Source: Labia minor
Lineage: Eukaryota > Arthropoda > Insecta > Dermaptera > Spongiphoridae
NCBI GenBank assembly: GCA_963082975.1
Contig: OY720345.1
Span: 12,736,491-12,800,490, forward strand
Direction of reading: 5' to 3'
DNA: 64,000 nucleotides
The notes under the pieces are model-generated. The model made no database searches, was not told the DNA's origin, and worked only from the letters and a program-made list of their open reading frames with translations. Within the stretch, counting starts at the first letter, position 1, and each line of letters begins with the position of its first letter. Position numbers and translations under genes: made by a program. Shown here piece by piece: positions 10,441 to 23,440 of the stretch.

Positions 10441-11129
10441 AAATTTGTTTTAGTAATTAATTCATTTTATTGAATATACCTAATAATTATGATTTATAAC
10501 AAATTTAATTTACTACCTAATTTAAAAAAAAAAACTTTTTAAATTTTTTTTTAATTAATATTAAATAAATTGATAAAAAAAAATAATAAAAATAAATTTT
10601 TTTAATTGAAGATTCTTGAAATTTTAGACAATTGATGTGTTAGTTTTTCTAGGTTAAAATTACTATTAATTTATCCAGATATTCTTTTAGAGAGGCAATG
10701 CTTCATTTATAATTTGATCTTATGATTTTGGTTTTATTAGAAATTGAAATATGATACGGTCAATCAAAAGCTTAGTTTTATAATTATTTTGTAAAAATTA
10801 AATTTTTCTTACCAGTCCAATACATTTTCAAATTTGACTAATATTCGGAGATCCTTTTACTGTTATTTTATCATTATGATTAATATTTGTAATAGGAGTA
10901 GCTCAATTTATTTATTTACTTTTTTTGCCTACAATTGCTCTATGATATCAACTTAAAATCTAATTATTATCGTTTAATTAAAAACATTTTAAGAAGACAT
11001 TTCTTTTTTTTTATTGTCTAAAATATTATATTCTTGACTATTAATTATTATTATTTTTTCATCTTTATAAATGTTTTAAGGCTTCACATAATCTGAAGGC
11101 AACACGTTTTTTTTTAAAGGAAAATTTTC

Positions 11130-11285
11130 TCTTGCTGGGGTCTATGGAAACAACGTCTACACAGTCTACAGAATTAAAATTAGGAAACTAATTGAAATAG
11201 CAAGTAGCAGTATCAGATCAAAAAAATCAAAATAATGAATGAAAGGATCCATTGTGTTCAGTACAAAACCCTTTAGGATGTTCAA
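11130..11285 (+). repeat. Interspersed repeat shared with 61677-61945
   Basis: Contains GTCTACACAGTCTACA, AATAGCAAGTAGCAGTATC and AAAGGATCCATTGTGTTCAG, matching in order the 3' part of the repeat at 61745-61945. The head with a tRNA-like box is missing here. Diverged; possibly a SINE or LINE 3' end. Confidence 0.55.
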
Positions 11286-13077
11286 AAGCAAGTGGTTACT
11301 TTTTTAATTTCTAATTATAAAATTATAATAAAAATCATCGAATGCAAATTTGTGAAATGTTATAAATCAATCTCAGATATCGGTAATCACATTTGTTTTT
11401 TAAATATGAGCCTCTAATTTATTCTAAATTTTTTTTAGACATTGATACAGGTCAATTCTTATAAAAAAAATATTTATTATTTCACTCAAACATTATACGT
11501 AAGCACATCCCGAAAAAAATAGATTTTAAAAAATTTAATTTAATATAAGAAAAATAGAATTATTAATTATAGAATTTAATTATTTTTTTTAAATCTATTA
11601 TAAAATTTCTATTATTTTTTTCTATAAAATATTTACAAAATATAACAGACAATTGGGATCAAAATATAATTTTTGAACCCTTTATGATAGGCAATCAGTC
11701 ATACATCTGAGTATTTCATGCAACACCATTCACTTTCAATTTCAATTTTCCATTTCAATCTTTTTCTCTTTCTCTTTTTATTGTAAATATTGATAAATAT
11801 AATTAATATTTTTTAAAATACAATATATTATAATACATTAAGTTTGAATTAATGGAAATATTTATATATCTATTATAATTAAAGGATGTTTTAAAGAGTA
11901 TACACAGATATTTATTTTTTAATATAATTATTTTATAGAATGTATTATTTATTTACAAGTAAAATATAATTCATATCTGCTTATGTCTTTCTTTGCTTGT
12001 GCCACTAATTATTTACAATCTCTTCGAAGATTAAATGCAATATTGTCGTTTACTCAAGTTATTTATTTATTTATTCATTTATTTATTTTTAATAATTATT
12101 TCATTCCTTGTTATTTAATTTTTATTTTAAAAAATGTATTTAAATTTAGAAACACATATACATATCAAATAATATTTTTTATATAAATTTGAAATTCATT
12201 CATTTAGGCCTAATTATAAAAAAAAATTAAAAAAGAAAATACCCCCCCCCCTCCACAATAATTATGAAATAAATGAAAAATGAATAGATAAATATTTATA
12301 ATATCATTTTGCCAGATCGGTATCAGTATATGAAATTGTCACATAAAAGTTTTTTTGAGAAATTAAATATTAAAAATTAAAATATTTATATTCGTTTTTA
12401 ATTTGTATATTACAATCTATTTAATTGTAAAAACAGATGTTTTTTTTATTATTATTATTATTATTTTCAAGCTGGATATTAAATTCAATTCAATTTGAAT
12501 AATAAAATTTGTTTAAATAAAAAAAAAATGAATTTAGAAAAGTACACAATAAATGAATTATATACAAATTCAGTTCTTTTCCTAAAATAATTACATATAT
12601 AATTTAATCTTACTTTTATTAATCTACCTTTAGAGAGGCATTACTTTAAAAATTGAAGACGAAATTAGAAAATTATTATTGGTTTATTTATTGTCTAAAA
12701 TTTAATATATAATATCAATATTTATATTTATTTTATAAATTAATAAAGTCAATTTTAAGTTGTTGATAGATAGGCAAGTATCAACGATTATTTAAAATTA
12801 CATTTATTAATTTATCAAATAAATATCAATTGGGAAGTATATCAATTTCAATTTCATCCCAAAAGATTGTAAAACGAAATACTACACTCTCTAAATTATC
12901 ATTTTATTAAATGAATGGCTTTATTTAATTTATCACAGCCTTTAAAATTATTTATTTATTTATTTATTTTTTTATTATTTTTTTTAATAATATTTTATTA
13001 TAAAATAATTTTTTTTTTTTTAGAGAGGGTTGAGTGAATGATAATAAATAATTGTTATTACAAAAATTAAAAAAAAA
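11286..13077. other. Region 3' of the transporter gene, AT-rich
   Basis: Includes the 3' side of the minus-strand transporter gene. AATAAA-like strings on the minus strand are too common in this base composition to call one polyadenylation site. A poly-C run lies at 12241-12252. No other gene is seen. Confidence 0.4.
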
Positions 13078-16000
13078 TTAAAGTCGTGATGATTCAACTG
13101 GAAGTCGTGGTTGATGATCATCTTGAACATATGCTTGATTTTCTGAACCATGTAATTCATGTACATTTTCTGGTGGGGTATCTTTTGTGTTTGCCACAGG
13201 TCCATCCATTAGGAACATTGTCAAAAAAAATAATACAGAACCTAAAAAAAAAAAAAAAAATTTGCTTTATTCTTAATTAAAATAATTAATCAAGAGTTAT
13301 CAATTGAAAGACCAAAAATAAATTGATATGCTAAAATCCTTATTTTTTAGAAACATATGTGTTGTAATCATTGCATTAATCTATTAAATAAAATGTAATA
13401 TTAATTTACATTATAAATATAAATTTTTTATTAGTTAAAACAAAAAGTAAATAATGAAAAAAAATGTAAAGATTAGAATTTTATTTCATAATTTATTCTA
13501 TTTTAGGTAATTATATAAACTGGTCATCTAGTCAGGGATTTGTATAAAACTTTACCAAATGGATTCAAGTTTGCATATAAATCCATTGATATCCTATTTA
13601 ATTACCATGTTTTATTAATTTGACCATCAGAGGTCTCCACTAATATTCTGTGGGTTGTTTTTCAGTTCGGTTTAGATATAGAAAAATTTAAAAATTAATT
13701 AATTAAATAATTTCCTTATATCCAAACCGAACCGAAAAAACCGAAAATTATGAATAAGTGAATAATTAGTGAATTAGTCAATAAAACATTACTTAATGAC
13801 GTCATATTTCGAGGTTCATAATAAGCTAATCTGGCAAACTTTAATCTTTTTTTATCTCGTAAAAACTAGAATCAAAAACCATCAAAAATCAAATCTAAAT
13901 AAATCAATTATATTTCAAGAATATTTATTTTTCTTTTATCTGATTAATTTATCATCAAAAAATGAGATGTTATTTTATATAATTAAATAATTTCAATTAA
14001 ATAGAATTTATAAATTTGATCCACGAAAGAGAAAATCTTTATATTTTTTTTATTTATACTAGTTATAGTATTAATTATTTTGAAATATATTTCATATTAA
14101 GATAATAAGAGAAACTTTAAGTGTTATTTGAGTGGGTTATTATTTATTATTATTAAATTATAACTTACTAAATAAATATGCTCCAGCATAAAATATATAT
14201 AATGATTCACGATATCCGATTGCTTTTGAAACTGGCTCAACTGCAATTGGTAAATTTCCACCAATGTTATTCATTACAAATAGAAAAACCCCAACAGCTG
14301 TTGAACGAACCGAAAGAGGCACAATCTCAACAAGAATTGCAAAAACAATTCCAAACCACATTTCAGCTATAAAAATGAATTATTATTATTATTATTATTA
14401 TATATGTAAATATCAAAAAAAAAGTTTTTACTAAAATTAATCTTACCAAAAAAATAAGAGAATCCAAGTGTAATCATTGCCCATAATGGGCCAAAATAAA
14501 CACTGCCAAAACTACCAGGGGTAGCAATTAACTAAAATTAATAAAAATATATATTATTCATAAGTAAATTTTTTTTAAAGAAACTATATATAAATAAATA
14601 TAAATTAAATTACTTGTGAAATTGCAAGAACAGCTACTCTTGAACGGACGCCCATTTTAGCTACAAATTTATCAGAGACCCATCCACCAAAAACAACACC
14701 AATAGAGCCAATTATAATTGTTACTCCAAAGAGCCACCATCCAAGATCCACATCCGGAAAATATTGATTATAATACAAATCGCAATTATAAGCAAAACAC
14801 ATACCACCTAGAAAAAATGTACCAAAATAATTTTATTAATTTATATCAATATTACTTATTTATATAAACTAGATTTGAAAAGATTTAAAATCTAAAATTA
14901 ATTAATCTATCATAGGCCATACTTTAATGATTTCATTTATATTAATCAATTATAAATCTTTAATTGATAAAGTCTATTATTAATTTTAAGAAGATCTCCC
15001 GATCCTTCTCCCACCACAATTAATGCTCGATAAGGGTTGGACGGATATATAAATTGGAGCGCTTACACCAACGAGAGATATTGCTTTGACGAGAGAGATC
15101 GCTTTAACCGAAGATATTGAGAGTGTCTGATTTGTGAAGAATTTTGAATATTTATTGTAATTAAACCGTTTTTATGAAATCTATAATTTTTTATTGAAAA
15201 GCCCAAAGAAGAAGTTTTTCTGTTGCTCTCAGGAAAATTTACCCCTAGATACCGAACCAATCCTCTCGATAGCCCCTACATTATTTTGGTGGCTCGTCCG
15301 TGATCAAAATATTTCTACATTAAATATATATAAATAATATTTTGAAACTAATGTTTCCAATTCTAGCTGAGAGGATTTAACAGATGTAATAACAAGAATG
15401 ATTAGAAAATATGAGGAGAAGTTTCTACTGAAAATGGAATATCCATTCAAAAGTATTTCATACTAATAACCAAACTTCTTTTAAAAAATGATCTTATACT
15501 TACAAATGTAGAAAAGGATATTAAATTTCTGTAATATTGAATAAATGAGATTTGAGAATAATTAGATTTGTTCATTCATTCATCAATTTAAAATGAAAAA
15601 GTATTAAAATTTTATTTTTTATTTATTTAATTATCGACAGGAGAGAAGAAGCTGGTTTAAGAACCAATATTATTTAAGTATATTAACACATTCTTATTAA
15701 ATTATTTATAAGAGTAAAACCATATTTAAAAATAATTTGGGGATACTACACACCACAATGACGAATTGATGCTGCTATACATAAAAGAATAATCCTCGGC
15801 TGATATAACACTTTCCAATCATCTTTATTGGTATTTGATGGTTTATTCTTCTCTTTATTATTATTCTCTTTTATTCCATTTTGTGAATGACCATTAGATA
15901 GATGTCCATTTGTATTGGATGCTTCAATAGATTCTGTTTTCACTGTTTGTTCTTCGCCTAAAAAACAAAAAAACACAAAAATATTAATAAAAAAAATAAT

Positions 16001-19000
16001 TTTAAGAGATATATATTACTATTATTGATTATTTTTATTATTAATTGCATCTACACAAGAAGTTGAGAATTCAATTGTAATTCTGAATAAAAATAATTGA
16101 TATTACAATAACAAAATAAATTAATATTTGTAAATCTATCTCGATCTAATTCTAATATATTGAAATTTAAATATAATTTTTAGTTCTATTGTTATAAGAC
16201 AAGCATGAAAAAATATTTTTTTATTTACTCATATTAAAAAATTAGTTTAATAAAATTAAAAAGTAATAAATTTTAATGTATTAAATTAATAAAATTATAT
16301 ATCGTATTATAAATTAAACAAATAATAAATAAATAAGTCAGAGAGATAAAAATTAGAAATAAAATAAATACTGTTAGTAATTAATATATATGTATATAAT
16401 TAGCATTTAATATCAGAAGTTTAAAAGGGTGTAAAGTTAAAAGAATTTATTACTCATTTTTTAAATGATCTTTTCTATAAACTATTATAATATTATTTTT
16501 TTATAATTAAATTCATTTGATAGCTATTCCAAGAATTTAATAAAATTAAATAAAATAAAAAAGTTAAAAAAATATAGAAACATCAATAAATTTAATAAAA
16601 TGTTTATGTGTCCTTTCCTTTTAGTCAGTTAATCAATTTTTTGTTAAATAATATTTTCTCTTGGATATATATATTCTTGCGTGCTCCATATATTGAGTAA
16701 ATTAAAGTATATACGAGTAGTATTAATTGTAAGTATTATTTAGTTTTGGCCCCTTAAGAGGTAGGCAAACATTATTACGAATAAAGTTACACTTTGCCAA
16801 TAGAGAGAGCAAATCTCTCCTCCTTTTGGTTGAATACAACTCAATTTTCTTTAAATTTCCAAACAAAATTAAATTTGGATTTTCATACAATTCTAGTTTG
16901 AATGAAAATCCTAAATTAAATTAAATCGAATCGTTAAATGAATTATGAAAAATTATATAGTGATGATGGTAAGATCCATCTTATTATACTTTTGGTTATA
17001 AATTACATAAACTATAATAGGTAATTAAACCGAAAAAATTAGTTTTTTAGTTGATCCAAAAAGAAATTAAAAATAAATTCACGAGTTCGAAATAAAATAA
17101 AGACTAAAACAGTTTTTGCGGGTCATTTCAACCATCAAAATACAATCGTGCAATATTCTACAAAAATAATTTGTATTTCTATTTGGAAAATTATTTTTAT
17201 TTATTTATTTATTTATTTTTTTGAAATAAATGTTCAAGCAAATTTTTCACTTCATAAATCACTTTTGAATAATTCTAAAATAATTTTAGATTTCTGAAAT
17301 CATTCAAATTCTAATTCTTATCATTTATTTAAGAAGTAAATTTAATAAAATAATTATTTATAAGAAAAATTATATTACAAATATAAATTAAATATATATG
17401 AATATGATACGATAAATATATGTATATATAAATATATATATATAAATACCTGTTGTTGATCTGGGTGGGTCTTTTAACGTAAAGAGAGTTAAAAATGCTA
17501 ATATTAAACCAATAATTCCAGCACCGTAATAACAAACTCTCCATCCCTAAAAAAATTGTATATTATATTATATATCAAATGAATTTAATTTAAAAATATA
17601 AGAAAATCAATAATAATAATATTTTATTTTCTTACAAGACCCCAAGCATCAAGTGGTGGTATATAGCGTCCAACCGGGAATGCAATTCCATATCCACCAT
17701 AAATGCCCCAATTGAAAATTGACATCACAAGACCTCTTTTATTTTCAGGGAATAAATCTGTTAAAATTCCAGTTGCTAATGGATTGCATCCGGATTCACT
17801 ACAATCATTTAATAATCATTAATTAATCCTTTAATTTAATACTAATTATAATAATTATTATTTAAAATAACACATAGAATAAAAACAATAATAAATATTA
17901 AATAATATTACCCAGCAGCCATAATCATTCGTAACAAAACCAATTGCCAAAATTCCGTAACAGAACCGCAAAGAATAATTGCAATACTAAATACAAAAGT
18001 ACATACTGCAAGACACTTAACTCTATAAATAAAAAATAAATTAAAATATATTAATTAATTATAAAAATATTATAATATATAAATATTTTTATACCTGTTG
18101 TATTTATCAGCAACTACTCCTAAAATTACACCTCCAATCGTAAATACAGCAATAAAACATGGTCCAGCTAACACTTGGTAATCTATACCAAGACCATTAT
18201 ATGTCCATTCACAATATTTTGTTCCATTTAATTCCAAAGCTTCACAACTAAAATAAAAAAAATACATTAAATAAATAATTGTAAATTTCATAATCACAAA
18301 AAAAAGTCTAAACTTATTTTTTTTCAGATATCATAAGATATTTTAAAAATTTTGATCTAGATTCTAGATAATTATTATTAAGTTATCTTAATTGATCTAG
18401 AACAGTGTTTCCTAACCTTTTTTATACCATGCCCCACCTAAGCCCTTCTGAAATTCTTATGCCCCTCTTTGTAACATACGAGTATATATAATTTGGAATA
18501 TTAAAAAATTGAATTGTTAAATGATAGGTTTTAGGAAGAAATCATTAGGAAATTGTTAAGTAAATAATCAAAACATATAATAAAAAACTAGAATTTAAAT
18601 TCAAAATAATTTTAATAAAGATTTTTCTATAATAATTTAATATTTTAATTTAGTGAGATCTTTGCGCTTGATGCTTGCTGCACAGATTTTTAGGTTGTTA
18701 GGTTCCAATTTGGTAAGATTCAGTCTCAAGTTTCCCCGTTTTGTTATATCCAGGCGATTTCTTATTTTTATAAGTAAATCATTTAAAGCACTTATTTAAA
18801 TAACCCAAAGCAAAAGGGTTAAACTCGTGTCGATTTCATTTTCGAATTGCTCCCCTTTACAATCAAATTGCCCCCCCCCCCTGTGGGGCGTTGGCCCCAA
18901 TTTAAGAAACACGGATCTAGAAAGTTCTTTGGATCATCAAATTCCAATCGAATCCTAAATAAACTTTACATAAATTCTAACCACTTCCAAATCCCTTCCA

Positions 19001-19920
19001 AATTACTTAATATTGTAACTGTTAAGGTAATATCTCAATTTTTTTCTCTGTAACAAAAAGTTAAATTTTCTAATCATTTTATTTAATTCAAATATATTAA
19101 TATATATTTATATACAAACACATAAAACTTAATTATTGTAGATATAGAAATGATATTAAATAAGTATATTCAGAAATTTAAATATATATAAATATAAAAC
19201 AATTTTAATTAGATTAAAATTGTATAGACAATTATGATGATGAAAAAGTATATTTTTACTCTTCTATATTTTTATTATGTCATTTTCAAAATTAATATTA
19301 GTTTTACAAATATTAATATTATATGTTATATATAGATATGAAATAAATTAGTAGTGTAATAAAATTTATGATAATTTCGAAAAAAAAATTTATGAAGGCC
19401 AAATCTTAAGAGATCATTAATAATTTTTATTTTATTTTATTTTGTTTTATTTTTTCTTGAAAATATACATGTTACATAGGTATTTATGAGGTATGATTTA
19501 AGTTATATTATATAATCAAAGTAATTGTATACCTTTCTGAATTATTGGCGACATCACATTTTATAGGAAGTTGATTAAGATGAAATGATACATTATGTGC
19601 CAATTGACAAGCAATATCTCCATAATGTAAATCTTGAGCCTGAGCTTTGGAAGTTACACCTAGTAAATTAAAATAGAAATAAAATGATTAATTAATTCTT
19701 ATCAATAGAACAATATTTTAATAGAATTATATACAATCAAATTAAATGTTTGTTTTTTTTATTTTAATCAAGAAGAGAAAAAGTAAAAGTAATTTTATAA
19801 ATAAAATACACACTTACCAATTAAATAATGTCCAAGTTCTCCAATAACATAGCCAATTGAAATAATTGCTAAGGCGTAGGGTTGATAAAGAAATTTAAGT
19901 TTTTCTAACATAGGCAACAT
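13078..19920 (-). CDS. MFS transporter, spinster-like (11 coding exons)
   Basis: Exons on the minus strand: 19818-19942, 19533-19659, 18095-18247, 17912-18022, 17636-17798, 17450-17546, 15754-15957, 14614-14807, 14447-14531, 14169-14366 and 13078-13241. All junctions are GT-AG and in frame, giving 532 residues from Met at 19920. Hydrophobic segments fit 12 TM helices: TM1 ALAIISIGYVIGELG; loop 2-3 GVVADKYNRVK and loop 8-9 GGWVSDKFVAKMG are the two MFS signature loops; the TM4-TM5 part is GESGCNPLATGILTDLFPE. The TM6-7 linker is hydrophilic (Asn/Lys-rich, exon 7) and the tail is polar (ending PVESSRL). An extracytosolic loop after TM1 has Cys residues and NVS/NNS/NGT sequons. The spinster-like call rests on overall pattern; the substrate is unknown. 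The frame is open to the acceptor at 19942, so an upstream exon could extend it. Introns hold an LTR remnant and a hAT MITE. Confidence 0.85.
13510..13870. repeat. Diverged copy of the foldback element at 38444
   Basis: Shares with 38444-38976 the core TTATATCCAAACCGAACCGA, the GAATAAGTGAATAATTAGTG stretch and flanking TIR-like sequence (AGGGATTTG near 13540, TATCTCGTAAA near 13852). Lies in the last intron of the transporter gene. Confidence 0.65.
14995..15304 (+). mobile_element. LTR end plus primer-binding site remnant
   Basis: An LTR-like stretch with TATATAAATT near 15046 ends in CCCCTACA at 15280. Six bases later comes TGGTGGCTCGTCCGTGAT (15287-15304), which matches a tRNA-Pro type primer-binding site at about 16 of 18 positions (from general knowledge of that tRNA 3' end). 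No gag or pol follows, so this is a truncated LTR retrotransposon in a transporter intron, antisense to the gene. Its left boundary is uncertain. Confidence 0.65.
15958..17449. other. Large intron of the transporter gene
   Basis: About 1.5 kb between coding exons 6 and 7. AT-rich. A short less AT-rich stretch at 16745-16855 has an inverted motif AGAGAGCAAATCTCT; I could not assign it. Confidence 0.5.
18403..18914. mobile_element. hAT MITE, 512 bp, TSD ATCTAGAA
   Basis: Left end CAGTGTTTCCTAAC, right end TTAAGAAACACGG, flanked by ATCTAGAA at 18395-18402 and 18915-18922. The interior is AT-rich with a poly-C run near 18872 and no coding sequence. It sits in the intron between coding exons 2 and 3 of the transporter gene. 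Confidence 0.9.
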
Positions 19921-20185
19921 TTTTTTAGAAGAAAGATTTAATCTGTAAATCAAAAAGAATAAAAAAATTATTTCTAAATAATAAATTCATATTTAATATC
20001 TACTAAACTCTGCTAAATCATTCGATCTAAATTCTATTCACTTTTATATAGGTATTTCAAAATTTTAAAAATAATCTAATAGAATATAATTTTTCTAAAG
20101 TACCAACATTTATACTTAATTTTAATCAAATAAATTTAAAAATTAATCCTGATTGTTTAAAAAAGAAGAAATTATTTAAAAAAAT

Positions 20186-20790
20186 CTGGAGTGTCTCCAC
20201 TCGACTATCTCGCAAATTTGAATTGGATTAATTAACATATATTATATTTAAATTAAATTAAATTAATTAAATTATAAATTAAAATTAATAAATCATATTT
20301 ATTAAACCAGCGCGTGTTTGGCTCTTTGTTGATGGCACCACGTCACGTGCTGCCGCGTGATTGGCGGTCAACGTGTTAAAAAATTCCGGTACTTTCAGCG
20401 ATTCAATCAAGCTGAAATTCTATATATAGCAGTTTTATACAATTTTTAATCCTATGAAAAACTATCAAACATATATCTTTATTTTTACGGTCAGTTTAGA
20501 GGAAAAAAAATGAAAAAGTGATAGGTAAAGGTGCTCTTCCGAATAAGCTACATTTTTCAAAAGTTATTAAAAAACTATGAATTTTGAATAATGACCGTGT
20601 ACAAAATTTCATTATTCTAGATTAAACCGTTTTTACGTAATTTTGTCTACATACACATAAACACACGCACACACACACAGTCATTTTTCTCAACCTCATT
20701 GTTAGTGAAAATGACTCAGCACAAAACGTGTAAAAACATCAAAATCTCGACATCGCAAATTTTCGTGATCGCAATACTATCTCTAGCGAG
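20186..20790 (-). repeat. Family B repeat copy 1 (HINE-like)
   Basis: Reading the minus strand, the 5' end is near 20790 and the 3' hairpin (GAGTG-GAGA-CACTC) near 20188-20201. A CA microsatellite lies at 20660-20680, and GCGAGATAGT occurs inside the hairpin as the inverted copy of the 5' terminal ACTATCTCGC. No coding capacity. It is joined on its right to a mariner fragment. Confidence 0.7.
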
Positions 20791-20793
20791 AAA

Positions 20794-21080
20794 AAAGTAA
20801 AAAACTACTTAGAAACACTCAACTGGGAAGTGCTAGCAAACCCCACTTATTCACCGGACCTGACCCCGTCTGACTACCATCTATTTTCGTCAATGGGCCA
20901 CTCGTTTGCTGAGCAGCACTTCGTTTCTTACGAGGACGTCCGAAAATGGCTTGAAGAGTGGTTTGCCTCAATAGAAAAATAATTTTATTGGCATGGTATT
21001 CATAAATTGCCCGAAAGATGGAAAAAATGTATAGATAGCGAGGACAAGTACTTTGTATAAATTTGTTTTTGCTTTCCATT
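20794..21080 (+). pseudogene. mariner transposase, C-terminal part
   Basis: Reads VKNYLETLNWEVLANPTYSP then DLTPSDYHLFSSMGHSFAEQ, YEDVRKWLEEWFAS, a stop, and GIHKLPERWKKCIDSEDKYF. SPDLTPSDYHLF covers the third catalytic Asp of mariner DD34D transposases. Only the last quarter of the protein is present, with one internal stop. Its downstream sequence (from about 21089) is duplicated at 53.7 kb. Confidence 0.88.
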
Positions 21081-21088
21081 GAAAAAAA

Positions 21089-21468
21089 TGTGTTTTTCTC
21101 ATCAAAATCAACGAATTTACCTGGTAATAAAAATAAATAACTAAATAAAAGAAACTTCTTACGAGTCTTTTATTTATGATATTGTGATTCATGGATTAGC
21201 TATTCTTAAATAAGGAACATAGGAAAAAATTTAATTTTTAAAAAATTCACTAATAACAGCAAATGTTTTAACTCAAAATTGTAACATAATGTAGAGAACA
21301 ATTTTATTTATTAAAATTTGTATAGAAACTAATTCAAAATGTTTACTTTATTGTCTTTTTGGTTAGGTGTATACCTATAAAAAAAAATACATAATAAAAA
21401 ATTTTTAAATAAATCTCTTTAAATACTAATATTTATTTAAATATTTCATTCAAATTAAATTTATTTAT
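21089..21468 (+). repeat. 380-bp segment duplicated at 53672-54047
   Basis: This stretch, starting in the mariner 3' region (TGTTTTTCTCATC) and running through GGTTAGGTGTATACCTAT to AAATTAAATTTATTTAT, recurs in direct orientation at 53672-54047 with only a few substitutions and small indels. The second copy lies between two family A repeat ends. Confidence 0.88.
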
Positions 21469-22600
21469 TTTTGTTAATTAATTAATTATTTTTATAAAAA
21501 ATTAAATTTCTTGAGATATTTTGCTCTCTATGCATATATCCTACATAAATACTCTATAGGTATATAATATAATAATTTATTTGATAAAATATATTATTTA
21601 TTGAATATTTATATTAAAATAATCATTAAAATAATTAATGATTATCGTTTATCAAATGATAGCACAGAATGAAAACTAAAATTGAATTTATATTTTTATT
21701 TTGAATAAATTCCCATTAATTAATTAATTATCATATGCGTGTGTTATAACTTATTATTAATATCCATCTATCTATAGATTTCCATTTTTTAAAATTCCTG
21801 TTACTAGATTTGTCAAGGTGAACATGAAATTAATTAAAGAAATAGAATATAGTAATTCATTTTATACAATTAATATATAGCAAGGATGAATATATTAGAA
21901 ATTTACTAAATACATGTGATTTTTTTTTCATTAGTTTCTACTAAATAATTATTATACATGAAAGGGAAGATTGCTTTATACTCAAAATTACCTGGACTAT
22001 TATGGAAAAATATAAATATTTAAATATTCTCTTTTCTCCTTTTCTTATTTTATATTTATATAGATCAGTTTCTAGGTATATCAATAGAAATATTTAAAAT
22101 AATTAGAATTTTTTAAAGAGGTTTTGGTTCAGTGAATATGGAAATATTAATATGTATTGTAGAAAAACACAATGAATACTAAACAATGGAAACAAAAATA
22201 TGAATTCGAATAAATCCCACAATAATTAAAATAAATAAAATTTTAAATTTAATATTTAAATAAGCAATCATCGATATCATTTAAAAAATTTAAAAAAAAA
22301 ATGTTTTCAAAAAGTGAAGTATTAATTACTATAATGAAATTATCAGATTATATCTTTTTTCTCATAGAATATGATATTCAATTTATTTTAATTATCCCTT
22401 TAATAGAAAAAGTATTAAAGAAAAATATGAAATAATTAGTATGTACACATAAATAAAAAAATATAAAACAAAAAACACAATTTTTGTTTTTATGATAAGA
22501 TATAATATAATCTAATATAATTGGGTAGATATTCATATGAATGCATGAAATGAAAGTTTTAAACTAAAAATGGTCAAATGAATAAAAATGGTAGCTCAAT
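21469..22600. other. AT-rich intergenic, nothing recognised
   Basis: No supported gene or repeat. Oligo-A/T tracts dominate. Confidence 0.4.
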
Positions 22601-22604
22601 TGAA

Positions 22605-23440
22605 TGTCAATAGGTTTATATGCAAATTTTAATAATTTTTATCTCGGAAACTATAAGTGACCGAACCATTTACTAATTTAAGACTTACTCAGTGGCGTAC
22701 CTAAGGGGGGGGGGGGGGCAGTGGGTGCGGTCCGCACCGGGCGGCACTTATCTTGGGGCGGCATTTTTTATATTTAGTTATAGTTGTAAAAAGCAACTTA
22801 TTCATTTCATATTTATTTTTTTTCTTTCTTGAAAAATAAATGATTATTATGATTATTATAAGTTTACTAAATGATTTTGAATATTATTCCTCGGTGTATA
22901 TAAATGCATTTTAGTGTAAATTTTGAATTCTAATTCCAAGAACAGGATAATAATTTTATTTTATTGTATTCATTAAAATTCGTTGAATTCGTAAACGCAT
23001 CTTTAAGATTTTGTTCGGCAAAATTATCTTCGTTCTACAATGAGTCAATTAAGACTACAAAATCTTGCAATATTGACAATAGAACAAGAAATTACAAATA
23101 ATATAAATTTTGAGAGCAATATACACGATTTTTCTAGTATGAAAGCTAGAAAAGTAAATATTATATAAATATGTTTACGAGTGCATACAAATATGTGTAA
23201 AAAAATTTACTCTGTGTATTAATTAATATTGATTAAATAACCTAATAATTTATTTATGAGTATTAATTTATAAAAACCACTATTTGATTGACTTATAATA
23301 GAAAGGGCGGCAAACTGGAAATCGCCTCGGGCGGCAAAAGTTCTAGGTATGCCACTGGACTTACTTGTAATTAAAAAAGGAATCCACTGGTAAAGTTTTA
23401 TCTAAATCCCTAAGCTTCTATTTTTGTAAACAATTATCAA
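22605..23440. repeat. Half copy of the 38444 foldback element, split by a MITE
   Basis: Sequence at 22610-22689 (TTTATATGCAAATTTTAATA, TTTTTATCTCGGAAACTA) continues at 23366-23440 (AAAAAAGGAATCCACTGGTA, TTTGTAAACAATTA). Together they match the right arm of the element at 38840-38976. The interruption is the hAT MITE at 22690-23357. Confidence 0.75.
22690..23357. mobile_element. hAT MITE, 668 bp, TSD GACTTACT
   Basis: Ends CAGTGGCGTACCTA and TAGGTATGCCACTG, flanked by GACTTACT (22682-22689 and 23358-23365). A G run follows the left end (about 22705-22719), and GGGCGGCA-type motifs lie near both ends. No transposase. It shares the CAGTGGCGTAC end with the element at 26350. Confidence 0.93.

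Noticed and set aside
13086-13280. Plus-strand open frame over the last transporter exon
   Set aside because: A shadow of the minus-strand exon, which has a clean acceptor, phase and stop.
20376-20396. 15-base match between family B copy 1 (GTCAACGTGTTAAAA) and the right end of the piggyBac element
   Set aside because: Other family B copies lack it (they read CAGTGTTAAAA or CAGTCAGTGTTAAAA), so it is most likely chance or convergent decay.
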